Below are positions 1 to 4,838 of a stretch of 5,424 nucleotides of DNA, piece by piece. The translations under genes and the position numbers were made by a program. Source of the stretch: Syntrophomonadaceae bacterium (GTDB taxonomy: Bacteria > Bacillota > Syntrophomonadia > Syntrophomonadales > Syntrophomonadaceae). Positions within the stretch are counted from its first letter, which is position 1, and each line of letters opens with the position of its first letter. The notes beneath the pieces are model-generated. The model saw nothing but the letters and a program-made list of their open reading frames with translations, had not been told where the DNA came from and ran no database searches. The stretch lies in NCBI GenBank assembly GCA_028686565.1, contig JAQUBU010000167.1:1-5424 (forward strand), given 5' to 3'.

Positions 1-567
1 CCCCATATGCCTGAGCCGAATCCCCTTCGCCGCAGGCGACCGCAAAAGATAGGCCGTATACATTGTTCCTGCCTCTGCAAGCAGCACCGACAAATAGCGA
101 TAACTCAGAACAAGCAAATCAACAAAGAGGCTGGGCACCTTGGCTTTGCGCAGTGCCCTCGACAGGTCCCGCAGGCTTGTCGTCGAAACCAAGATCAGCA
201 CGGCCATCACAGAAAGCACTGCTTTCAGCACAACAGAAAAAAAAGAAAGCAGACCATAACTGACCGCAGTCCCAGCCAAAAGGAAGGCGGTCTCCCGATC
301 ATAGATCAAATTTGCAAGGCCCGCAAGAAGCACAAAGGGCAATGCGAAAACGAGACGTTTCAGCAAAGGCCGATACGGCGTTTCCGAAAGCGCCATAAGA
401 ATCGCGGGGTAGAAAAAAAACGGCATGAGGCCGAAAATTTCGTATCGGTTAAAAGAGATGACGGCAACGAGGTAAATAAGAGTCGCGAAAAATTTGACTA
501 TCGGCGGCAATCGGTGGACTACCGTTTTTCCCGAAGCCAGTCGCTCCAAGGTATTCATCTCAGCCAT
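1..567 (-). CDS. cbiQ: ECF transporter T component CbiQ, C-terminus cut by window edge
   Basis: Transmembrane coupling (T) subunit of an energy-coupling-factor importer for cobalt or nickel; in this family it links the substrate-binding CbiM to the CbiO ATPase in the cytoplasmic membrane. The 189 visible codons read without a stop from ATG at 567 to the window edge. They show an N-terminal amphipathic part (residues 1-24), hydrophobic spans near 25-43, 45-60, 70-86, 90-107 and 108-120, then the cytoplasmic-helix signature RDLSRALRKAKVP (about residues 124-136) and a second coupling region LLRSPAAKGIRLRHMG at the edge, both typical of CbiQ. About 60-80 residues should be missing. It lies 16 bp after the cbiM stop and so belongs to the same operon. 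The ribosome-binding site is weak (only A-rich sequence before the ATG), so coupling to cbiM translation is likely. Co or Ni specificity cannot be read from this subunit. Confidence 0.93.
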   Translation of the reverse strand, partial: MAEMNTLERLASGKTVVHRLPPIVKFFATLIYLVAVISFNRYEIFGLMPFFFYPAILMALSETPYRPLLKRLVFALPFVLLAGLANLIYDRETAFLLAGTAVSYGLLSFFSVVLKAVLSVMAVLILVSTTSLRDLSRALRKAKVPSLFVDLLVLSYRYLSVLLAEAGTMYTAYLLRSPAAKGIRLRHMG

Positions 568-583
568 GCTTTTAGCAATATTT

Positions 584-1600
584 TTAATTGCGCTCAGCCT
601 CCCGTTTCCTTTTGAGTAATGAAATCACGAGCCCTGTCGTCGCAGCAAGTAAAAAGGTCATCAGCCCGCCGATAATCCCTGCGCTGCTCGTTCCGGGCAG
701 TAGCCCTTTTGCTTCGACATTTTTGAAATCATAATCTGGCATAAATGCGATTGCCTCCTGTATCCTTGCGGCAAGAGAAAACAATCCGCCGTTTGCATCA
801 AGCTCGGTCGTCCCGGCCACGCCTAAGATAGACCATTCCAACCCATCTGGATAGGAAGAAGCATAAAATGAGAAGGCCCCCGCGATAAAAACGGCGAGCG
901 CAACGAAAACAAGCAGCAGTTTTTTCAGCGAAACCGCCCCCAGTTTTTCTCTTCGGAGCGCATTACGCAGAAGCTCCGGTCTCATTTGCTTTACATAATT
1001 CAATACCGCCGCGGTCACAAGCCCTTCCACTATGCCGATTGCCAGATGGATCGGTTGCATCAAAGCGAGAAACGCCGAAAACGGTAATTCCGCAATTCCC
1101 GAAGCAAGCGTCTGTACCACTACGCTAAATGCTCCAAGTTGCAAGGCCAGAATACCCGAAAGAACAGCTGCGATTGTAATCCTCTTCGCCGTAAGGTTTT
1201 TTTCCAAGAAGGGTCGGAAGACAAGGGGATAGACCAAAAAACACGGAATGGCACCCATGTTAAAAAGGTTGCAGCCTAAAGCAAGCAAGCCCCCGTCCGC
1301 GAAAAAAAGACATTGTATCAGCAAAACGGCAGCGATGGTAAGAAAGCCGCCGAAAGGTCCGAGCAGGGCCGCAAGCAAAATCCCTCCACCGATGTGACCT
1401 GAAGAGCCGGTTGCCGGAATTGTAAAATTGATCATCTGTGCCGCAAACACAAAGGAACCCATCACTCCCATGAGCGGAATCTTTTTTTCTTCCAATTCAT
1501 CCTTTTTTAGCTTTGCTGCCGAAATTGCGATTGCCGCCGTGCTGACTGCGCACATCGTCACCCCCACACCCGGTGAAAGCAGCGCATCTGCCATATGCAT
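584..1600 (-). CDS. cbiM: Cobalt/nickel ECF transporter substrate component CbiM with fused CbiN-like PDGLE domain
   Basis: Membrane subunit that binds and takes up Co2+ (or Ni2+) in CbiMNQO/NikMNQO importers. The 338 residues split into a CbiM domain (1-about 215) and a CbiN/PDGLE-type extension (about 225-330). Visible markers: N-terminus MHMADALLSP with His2, the residue known in the family to coordinate the metal with the free amino terminus; GSSGHIGGG with His69; NLFNMG at 111-116; and the H-x3-G-x2-E run at 185-192. The extension has one span at about 226-245, the PDGLE motif at 251-255, an extracellular loop and a last span at about 306-327, the layout of CbiN/NikN. The first ATG is chosen because GGGAGG (1607-1612) lies 6 nt before it and because His2 must be near the mature N-terminus. 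No separate cbiN is present; cbiQ follows directly. NikMN is an equally possible name. Confidence 0.94.
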   Translation of the reverse strand: MHMADALLSPGVGVTMCAVSTAAIAISAAKLKKDELEEKKIPLMGVMGSFVFAAQMINFTIPATGSSGHIGGGILLAALLGPFGGFLTIAAVLLIQCLFFADGGLLALGCNLFNMGAIPCFLVYPLVFRPFLEKNLTAKRITIAAVLSGILALQLGAFSVVVQTLASGIAELPFSAFLALMQPIHLAIGIVEGLVTAAVLNYVKQMRPELLRNALRREKLGAVSLKKLLLVFVALAVFIAGAFSFYASSYPDGLEWSILGVAGTTELDANGGLFSLAARIQEAIAFMPDYDFKNVEAKGLLPGTSSAGIIGGLMTFLLAATTGLVISLLKRKREAERN

Positions 1601-1642
1601 ATTTGTCCTCCCATTTCCATTTCTACCAAAAATAAATGCCGC

Positions 1643-1683
1643 AAAAACATGAGCCTCTTTTTCTTTTGGCTAATGCCTTCATG
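1643..1683 (-). promoter_or_regulatory. Possible attenuator hairpin in the cbiM leader
   Basis: In the minus-strand RNA, CATG (1683-1680) and AGCC (1671-1668) can pair with GGCTCATG (1655-1648), leaving an 8-nt bulge and a 12-nt A-rich loop, directly followed by five U (1647-1643). Just after it UGCGGC (1643-1638) is complementary to GCCGCA (1727-1722) in the upstream dyad, which could give a competing long-range pairing. The stem is weak and bulged; no known riboswitch class was recognised. Confidence 0.25.
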
Positions 1684-1712
1684 GCAAATTTCATTTCTAA
1701 AATTATAATCAG

Positions 1713-1754
1713 TTAGCGTTATGCGGCGCCCTTCTTGGTGCGCTCCGTTGCTAA
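1713..1754 (-). promoter_or_regulatory. Dyad just downstream of the cbiM -10: candidate metal-regulator operator or leader hairpin
   Basis: Outer arms TTAGC (1713-1717) and GCTAA (1750-1754) and inner arms GCGCCC (1726-1731) and GGTGCGC (1737-1743, one bulged base) form a nested inverted repeat around the predicted start site. The outer right arm lies between the -10 and the start, so it would mostly not be transcribed; that favours a DNA operator for the outer arms, while the inner GC arms could form an RNA hairpin. A metal-sensing repressor such as a NikR type would make sense for this operon, but the arms do not match a NikR box I can recall. Confidence 0.4.
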
Positions 1755-1755
1755 T

Positions 1756-1784
1756 AATATAATGCGAATGCCTTTGTCTGTCAA
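1756..1784 (-). promoter_or_regulatory. Promoter of cbiMQ
   Basis: On the minus strand a perfect -35 TTGACA (1784-1779), a 17-bp spacer and a -10 TATATT (1761-1756) precede cbiM. The transcription start would fall near 1749, leaving a leader of about 150 nt. The core promoter is strong by consensus, so control is probably by repression or in the leader. Confidence 0.75.
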
Positions 1785-1806
1785 TCGCGAGAATCCATTG
1801 TTGGGT

Positions 1807-1971
1807 CTACACAGTTTCTTTTTTTGACTCTTTCTTAATTTCTTGTTGAATTAATGTAACGATGTAGTTGCTAACAGATCTGTTTTTTGAATATGCAAGT
1901 TCCTCCACTTGTTTTTTAAGTTCAATTGGAAGACTCACGAGTATTCTTGTTTTATCGCTTTTAAGTGTCAT
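1807..1971 (-). CDS. Small ribbon-helix-helix (CopG/Arc-type) DNA-binding protein, probable repressor
   Basis: A 54-residue protein. It has the ribbon-helix-helix pattern: a basic N-terminus with a beta strand TRILVSLP (residues 8-15), helix A ELKKQVEELAYSKN, the turn RSVSNYI (about 31-37) and helix B ending in a charged KKESKKE tail. Proteins of this fold dimerise, insert the paired strands in the major groove and bind short palindromes; many are autorepressors in plasmids, phages and toxin-antitoxin loci. The second ATG (1971) is chosen over the in-frame ATG at 1998 because GAAAGG lies 9 nt before it and the extra 9 residues precede the fold. It lies downstream of the 58 aa gene and of its own promoter, which carries a copy of the GTGATATCAC-like operator also found at the holin and 135 aa gene promoters. 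It is the only DNA-binding regulator seen here, so binding to those sites is the natural inference. No terminator is visible after its TAG. Confidence 0.82.
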   Translation of the reverse strand: MTLKSDKTRILVSLPIELKKQVEELAYSKNRSVSNYIVTLIQQEIKKESKKETV

Positions 1972-1998
1972 TTTGCTGCACCTTTCGATATCAATCAT

Positions 1999-2146
1999 GA
2001 CTATTACGAATATTCATTGGCTGCGCGAACCATCTTCCGAACAAAAATTTTGATTATTTTTTCCCAGATTATGAAAGTAACAAAATAAAAACATTCACAC
2101 ATGCCATGATGCCAAACCTTCTTAAATTAATGCAGTGGAAATTTGC
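1999..2146. other. Untranslated stretch between RHH gene and its promoter
   Basis: AT-rich leader of roughly 170 nt before the ribbon-helix-helix ATG. It holds no gene of convincing length on either strand; only a 12-codon frame (2069-2107, minus) with an AGAAGG sequence before its ATG stands out, too short to call. Confidence 0.4.
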
Positions 2147-2186
2147 ATTATAGAATTGATTACATCATATATCACAATGATATCAT
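2147..2186 (-). promoter_or_regulatory. Promoter of the ribbon-helix-helix gene with diverged operator copy (O3)
   Basis: On the minus strand a perfect -10 TATAAT (2152-2147) follows TTGTGA (2177-2172) at 19 bp or a poorer hexamer at 17 bp. Overlapping the -35 side is ATGATATCAT (2186-2177), followed by TGTGATATA, a close match to the AGTGATATCACTGTGATA operator of the two plus-strand promoters. The site touches the stop codon of the 58 aa gene. It would let the repressor control its own synthesis. Confidence 0.55.
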
Positions 2187-2362
2187 CATTCAAGTGTTTT
2201 TAATGTTTTTACTATTTTTTTTTGAAGCGTTAACAACTCCCGCATTGAGTACTTAGCACGTCTATCACATATACTATAATCATCGTTGCTGTTTAATTCT
2301 TCGATTAAATCTTTCACATATTCACTAAAACAAATCCATTCTTTTTTTGTAAATTCTAACAC
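2186..2362 (-). CDS. Hypothetical 58 aa charged protein, GTG start
   Basis: Not recognised. The frame GTG (2362) to TGA (2186) gives 58 residues starting (V/M)LEFTKKEWICF and ending KKIVKTLKTLE. It is highly charged and predicted mostly helical: two helices about 5-27 and 36-57 around an NSNDDYS turn, two cysteines (11 and 32), no membrane span and no signal peptide. Support for a real gene: AAAAAGGGGA lies 6 nt before the GTG, a TTGACA/17/TATATA promoter lies upstream, and the composition is protein-like. It is the first gene of a minus-strand unit with the ribbon-helix-helix gene 214 bp further on, divergent from the holin. It might be an accessory regulator or antagonist in this module, but the sequence gives no direct hint. 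Confidence 0.62.
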   Translation of the reverse strand: MLEFTKKEWICFSEYVKDLIEELNSNDDYSICDRRAKYSMRELLTLQKKIVKTLKTLE

Positions 2363-2414
2363 AAGAAGTCCCCTTTTTCTTTACACAATTTAGAAACAAT
2401 TGATATTATAACCA

Positions 2415-2443
2415 TATATATGAAACGCTCGTTCTTGTGTCAA
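2415..2443 (-). promoter_or_regulatory. Promoter of the 58 aa gene, back to back with the holin promoter
   Basis: Minus-strand TTGACA (2443-2438), 17-bp spacer, TATATA (2420-2415). Only 10 bp separate its -35 from the plus-strand -35 of the holin promoter, so a protein bound at the operator 2461-2478 could affect both directions. A TATAAT (2410-2405) is also present 10 bp further downstream, but lacks a matching -35. Confidence 0.6.
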
Positions 2444-2453
2444 CACAAAAAAG

Positions 2454-2482
2454 TTGCACAAGTGATATCACTGTGATAATAT
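2454..2482 (+). promoter_or_regulatory. Holin promoter with operator O1 in the spacer
   Basis: -35 TTGCAC (2454-2459), exact 17-bp spacer, -10 TAATAT (2477-2482) preceded by TGA, an extended -10. The spacer contains the 12-bp perfect palindrome AGTGATATCACT (2461-2472), directly followed by a further GTGATA half-site (2473-2478). The spacer is identical, base for base, to that of the promoter at 2869-2897. A protein bound here would block RNA polymerase. Confidence 0.72.
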
Positions 2483-2516
2483 CGTGTGGACATCGCGAGA
2501 AAGGAGGCGTAAAAAA

Positions 2517-2858
2517 ATGTTAGTTAATCTTACAAACATTGGATTATTGGCTATTTTGTTAATTCTTGATTATATTTCAGGGGTTTTCGTTGCATTCGTT
2601 AAAAGACAAGTCAGTTCAGCTATAGGCAGAAAAGGAATTTTTCAAAAAATCGGTGTTTTAATTTGTGTCGTTCTCTGTTCTTTAGTAGATTCAGCAAATT
2701 TGTATAACGGAATAGATATTCAACCGGTAGTGGTTGCATTTTTCGTGGTTAATGAATGTTTGAGTGTTCTTGAAAACCTTTCAAAATTAAATGTACCAAT
2801 TCCTGAAGTTTTTCTTAATAAGTTAAAAACATGGCAAGATGAAAATAAAAACAAGTGA
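2517..2858 (+). CDS. Phage-type holin (toxin secretion/phage lysis holin family, TcdE-like)
   Basis: A 113-residue membrane protein of the Phage_holin_4 family, whose members make holes in the cytoplasmic membrane to let endolysins, toxins or bacteriocins out; TcdE of C. difficile is the known example outside phages. Seen here: span 1 in about 6-28 with the hallmark LDYISGVFVAFVK, the conserved SSxIGxKG-like segment SSAIGRKG (33-40), span 2 in about 43-60, span 3 in about 66-80, and the family signature VNECLSVLENLSKLNVPIP (about 78-96), then a charged tail. The start ATG at 2517 is chosen because AAGGAGG (2501-2507) lies 9 nt before it; an in-frame ATG at 2484 would overlap that site. The protein is on the short side of the family. 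There is no endolysin nearby; it is followed after 99 bp by the 135 aa gene, which has its own twin promoter. Confidence 0.9.
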   Translation: MLVNLTNIGLLAILLILDYISGVFVAFVKRQVSSAIGRKGIFQKIGVLICVVLCSLVDSANLYNGIDIQPVVVAFFVVNECLSVLENLSKLNVPIPEVFLNKLKTWQDENKNK

Positions 2859-2868
2859 GATTTTAGTG

Positions 2869-2897
2869 TTGACAAAGTGATATCACTGTGATAATGT
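2869..2897 (+). promoter_or_regulatory. Promoter of the 135 aa gene with operator O2 in the spacer
   Basis: -35 TTGACA (2869-2874), 17-bp spacer identical to that of the holin promoter, -10 TAATGT (2892-2897) with an upstream TGA. AGTGATATCACT lies at 2876-2887 and the extra GTGATA half-site at 2888-2893. The -35 is perfect here, so this promoter should be the stronger of the pair once derepressed. Confidence 0.75.
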
Positions 2898-2904
2898 AAC
2901 GACA

Positions 2905-2914
2905 TCACTAGTGA
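2905..2914. repeat. Palindrome TCACTAGTGA near the start site of the 135 aa gene
   Basis: A perfect 10-bp palindrome 7 bp downstream of the -10, at the expected transcription start. Its TCAC/GTGA arms resemble the half-sites of the operator next to it but in the outward order, so it may be an auxiliary binding site; its short length leaves chance possible. Confidence 0.35.
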
Positions 2915-2957
2915 GCCCGTTGAATTTTATTTTTAAAAAAGAAAAGGAGAAAAAATT

Positions 2958-3365
2958 ATGGCAGAAGTAAAGTTGGCTTTTTACAAAACCCCAGCACAGG
3001 CTGCGGCTATGGGAACTACAATTACAAAGACGGTTTCTTTAACTGATGCGCAGGCACTCGTTATTAGAGATTACTATGCCGCCTTAGAGAGTGGCGCAGC
3101 AATTTCCATATCTGCAATGGTAGGTGTATTTGTAGCGGCGCTTACCAAAAACTTCAAAGGAGCAATGTCCGTTACTTCCAGTGTAGCGACAACAATCATA
3201 ACTTCCACAGTAATTAACACTTACTTTGGACAGATGGCCGACAAGTTTGACATGATCAGAAACGATTCTGCTTTGACATTTAAGGCTGTCTATACGTATA
3301 GACAGCACGGCTCAAATGATGGAGCATACTGGCTTACAAACATCGTTGCGAAGGTAGACTATTAA
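2958..3365 (+). CDS. Hypothetical 135 aa protein with two central hydrophobic stretches, possible effector of the holin module
   Basis: Not recognised. The start is firm: AAGGAG (2944-2949) is 8 nt before the ATG and a consensus promoter lies upstream. The protein has no signal peptide. Residues 1-45 are mixed and Ala/Thr-rich (KTPAQAAAMGTTITK). Residues 46-63 (GAAISISAMVGVFVAALT) and 69-90 (AMSVTSSVATTIITSTVINTYF) are hydrophobic, rich in small and beta-branched residues and separated by the basic KNFKG. The C-terminus (about 91-135) is polar and aromatic, ending YWLTNIVAKVDY. This could be a membrane-inserting or self-assembling protein. Its promoter has the same operator as the holin gene, so the two are probably co-induced, and a leaderless product beside a holin suggests holin-dependent release, as with TcdE and clostridial toxins. 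Bacteriocin, toxin or phage-derived structural protein are all open. The coding sequence contains a 22-bp perfect palindrome at 3285-3306. Confidence 0.8.
   Translation: MAEVKLAFYKTPAQAAAMGTTITKTVSLTDAQALVIRDYYAALESGAAISISAMVGVFVAALTKNFKGAMSVTSSVATTIITSTVINTYFGQMADKFDMIRNDSALTFKAVYTYRQHGSNDGAYWLTNIVAKVDY
3285..3306. repeat. 22-bp perfect palindrome inside the 135 aa gene
   Basis: The half-site GCTGTCTATAC (3285-3295) is followed at once by its exact reverse complement (3296-3306). It encodes AVYTYRQ in frame. It could be a protein-binding or recombination site, or an RNA hairpin near the 3' end of the message; without a loop the RNA stem would be about 9 bp with a 4-nt turn. Confidence 0.8.
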
Positions 3366-3366
3366 T

Positions 3367-3382
3367 AAATACCCCCCGGCTT
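3367..3382 (+). terminator. Left arm of an IS-split hairpin terminator after the 135 aa gene
   Basis: AAATACCCCCCGGC (3367-3380) starts two bases after the TAA. Its complement GCCGGGGGG...TATTT lies at 4850-4867 on the other side of the IS. Removing the IS and one CTT copy gives a hairpin with stem CCCCCCGGC/GCCGGGGGG, loop TTT, flanked by AAATA/TATTT. It would have served as a terminator, possibly in both directions, though the U-tract is poor. Confidence 0.6.
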
Positions 3383-3413
3383 TGAACTGACCCCAAAAGG
3401 TTAGACAAAAGAT
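3383..3413. repeat. IS terminal inverted repeat, orfB-side end
   Basis: Starts TGAACTGACCCC and contains GGTTAGACAAAA (3399-3410), shared with the other end; begins directly after the CTT duplication. The orfB stop lies 12 bp inside it. Confidence 0.85.
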
Positions 3414-3424
3414 GGGCATCGCAA

Positions 3425-4321
3425 TTAAGCTGCTTTTGAGGACTGAACTCTGTATTGAACAGGGCTCAGTCCTTTTAGTTTACCCTTAATACGGCAGTTG
3501 TTATAGTAATAGATATATTTCTCAAGTTCATCCCGGAACTCGTCAAGGTCCTTGAATTTCCGAAGATACAGCAGCTCTGATTTCAGTAGTCCAAAGAAAT
3601 TTTCTATGATGGCATTGTCCAGACAATTACCCTTGCGTGACATGCTTTGGCGGATACCCATCTCTAAAAGCCGCTGCTGGTATATCTTGTGTTGATACTG
3701 CCACCCCTGATCAGAGTGAAATATAAGCCCCGTCCCATTGGGAATCTTTGCAAAGGCTTTGTCCAGCATATCCATAACTTGCCCAAGGTGAGGTCTGTCG
3801 CTAATGTTGTAACTGACAATTTCGCCGTTAAACATGTCCAGAACCGGAGAAAGATAAAGTTTTTGTCCAAACATAGAGAATTCCGTAATGTCAGTAGTCC
3901 ATTTCTGGTTAGGTGCCGTTGCGTGAAAATCTCTGTGTATGAGATTTGATGCTACTTTACCAACTTCTCCTTTGTACGAACGATACTTCCTAATTCTCAC
4001 CTGGCATTTAAGATGCAGCTTTTTCATCAATCGTTGGACTGTTTTGTGGTTTATGACATAGCCGCGGTTTCCCATTTCAAGAGTAATGCGCCGGTATCCG
4101 TACCGCCCCTGATTCTCATGGTAAATAGCCGTGATTTCATCTTTCTCAACACGATATTTCTCTGGCCGCTGTGCACGCTTAAGGTAGTAATAATACGTAC
4201 TCCTAGCAACACTGACGAATTTCAGCAGTGCTTCAAGCGGATACTTATGCCTTAACTCGGTAACGACTGTTACTCTGTTTGCCGTTCCGCTTGCTCCTGT
4301 TTTTGAGTTAAGGCAATCAAT
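3425..4321 (-). CDS. IS3-family transposase OrfB, DDE integrase domain (made by -1 frameshift)
   Basis: Catalytic half of the transposase, which cuts and joins the IS ends. The frame runs unbroken for 298 codons from the A7 tract to TAA at 3425. It begins IDCLNSKTGASG, passes a helix-turn-helix region with HENQGRYGYRRIT (about 117, HTH_21 type), and has the rve core: catalytic D144 in WTTDITEF, D204 in FHSDQGWQY and E240 in NAIIENFFGLLKSE, with 35 residues between the last two, the D-D-35-E spacing of IS3. The C-terminus YYNNCRIKGKLKGLSPVQYR is typical. No ATG or GTG lies at the start of the frame; an internal ATG at 4075 would miss the N-terminal quarter, so expression as an OrfAB fusion is expected. 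All catalytic residues are present. Because orfA is interrupted, the fusion may no longer be made at full length. Confidence 0.9.
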   Translation of the reverse strand: MDCLNSKTGASGTANRVTVVTELRHKYPLEALLKFVSVARSTYYYYLKRAQRPEKYRVEKDEITAIYHENQGRYGYRRITLEMGNRGYVINHKTVQRLMKKLHLKCQVRIRKYRSYKGEVGKVASNLIHRDFHATAPNQKWTTDITEFSMFGQKLYLSPVLDMFNGEIVSYNISDRPHLGQVMDMLDKAFAKIPNGTGLIFHSDQGWQYQHKIYQQRLLEMGIRQSMSRKGNCLDNAIIENFFGLLKSELLYLRKFKDLDEFRDELEKYIYYYNNCRIKGKLKGLSPVQYRVQSSKAA

Positions 4322-4794
4322 TTTTTTAAGACTTCGTTCTCCATGCGAAGACGCTGAACCTCTGCCAAGAGATCTTCATCTTTGTTCACATCCTTTTTAG
4401 GCGGACAACCTTTTTTCTTTGCTGACAATTTCCTTAACCTGCCTCGTCGTTCTTCAAAGAGTGCCTCTTTGCCTTCTTCATAGTATATGCGCTCCCATTT
4501 TGCGACAGTTGGTGGACTTTGAATTCCAAAATATGCTGCCGCTTTCTGCAAAGACATAGAGTTCCGATGCATATATTCTACAACATGAATCTTAAAGATG
4601 CCATCATAAGTGCGGCGAACTCTAACAAGGTGTTCTACGCCACCGGCCTTGAAAAGATTAACCCACCGTCGTAACTGTGAATGATCAAGCCCTTATCTTT
4701 CCGCTATGAGCTTCAAACCTCCTGAACGACCTTCTAAGTATTCACGAACCAATTGCAACTTGAACTCATTTGAATATTTTTTGTTCCCTGACAT
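4270..4794 (-). pseudogene. IS3-family OrfA (helix-turn-helix protein), interrupted by a nonsense codon
   Basis: DNA-binding half of the transposase. From ATG 4794 the frame reads MSGNKKYSNEFKLQLVREYL... and meets TAA at codon 34 (4695-4693, after LIAER); the family usually has a tyrosine-type codon there (ERYG-L), so a single TAC/TAT to TAA change is likely. Reading through, it continues GLDHSQLRRWVNLFK, the end of the first HTH, then a second HTH (about residues 75-98, MSLQKAAAYFGI), a basic stretch and a leucine-zipper-like coiled coil EDLLAEVQRLRMENEVLKKLIAL just before the stop at 4270. Full length would be 174 residues, matching IS150 InsJ-type proteins. Re-initiation at the ATG at 4572 would give a 100 aa piece without the first HTH. 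AAAGGGG (4803-4808 region) lies 7 nt before the first ATG. Confidence 0.88.
4321..4327 (-). promoter_or_regulatory. A7 slippery tract for -1 frameshifting between orfA and orfB
   Basis: Seven A on the minus strand in the orfA codons TTA AAA AAA TTG. A slip of -1 here moves ribosomes directly into the open orfB frame, which has no good start codon of its own. IS150 uses a similar A-rich slippery site. No clear downstream stimulating hairpin was found by eye. Confidence 0.7.
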
Positions 4795-4799
4795 TAGAA

Positions 4800-4838
4800 A
4801 ACCCCTTTCGTCAGATTTTTTGTCTAACCAAAGGGGTT
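4800..4838 (-). promoter_or_regulatory. Inverted repeat hiding the orfA ribosome-binding site
   Basis: AACCCCTTT and its complement AAAGGGGTT are 9-bp arms (4800-4808 and 4830-4838) separated by 21 nt. In minus-strand RNA entering from outside the IS they would pair and cover the AAAGGGG ribosome-binding site of orfA, lowering transposase made from read-through transcripts, as described for other IS elements. Confidence 0.55.

Noticed and set aside
7..615. Long plus-strand open frame, 202 codons
   Set aside because: It is opposite the well-supported cbiQ frame, has the Arg/Gln/His-rich composition of an antisense shadow and no ribosome-binding site.
1593..1602. Palindrome ATATGCATAT at the cbiM start codon
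   Set aside because: Only 10 bp, AT-rich, and explained by the MHM codons; likely chance.
1428..1652. Plus-strand open frame opposite the start of cbiM
   Set aside because: Antisense to conserved CbiM residues, no promoter or ribosome-binding site; a shadow.
1600..1750. Cobalamin riboswitch in the cbiM leader
   Set aside because: The conserved B12-box GCCACTG and the size of the class are absent; the leader is only about 150 nt.
2069..2107. 12-codon minus-strand peptide (MACVNVFILLLS) in the leader of the ribbon-helix-helix gene
   Set aside because: An AGAAGG lies 9 nt before the ATG, but the peptide is too short to tell from chance and matches no known leader peptide.
1807..2362. Toxin-antitoxin pair of the ribbon-helix-helix and 58 aa proteins
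   Set aside because: The genes are 214 bp apart with a separate promoter, and the 58 aa protein shows no known toxin motif; the shared operators point to the holin genes instead.
3084..3308. Minus-strand frame opposite the 135 aa gene
   Set aside because: Cys/Arg/His-rich shadow without a start signal; the plus-strand gene has promoter and ribosome-binding site.
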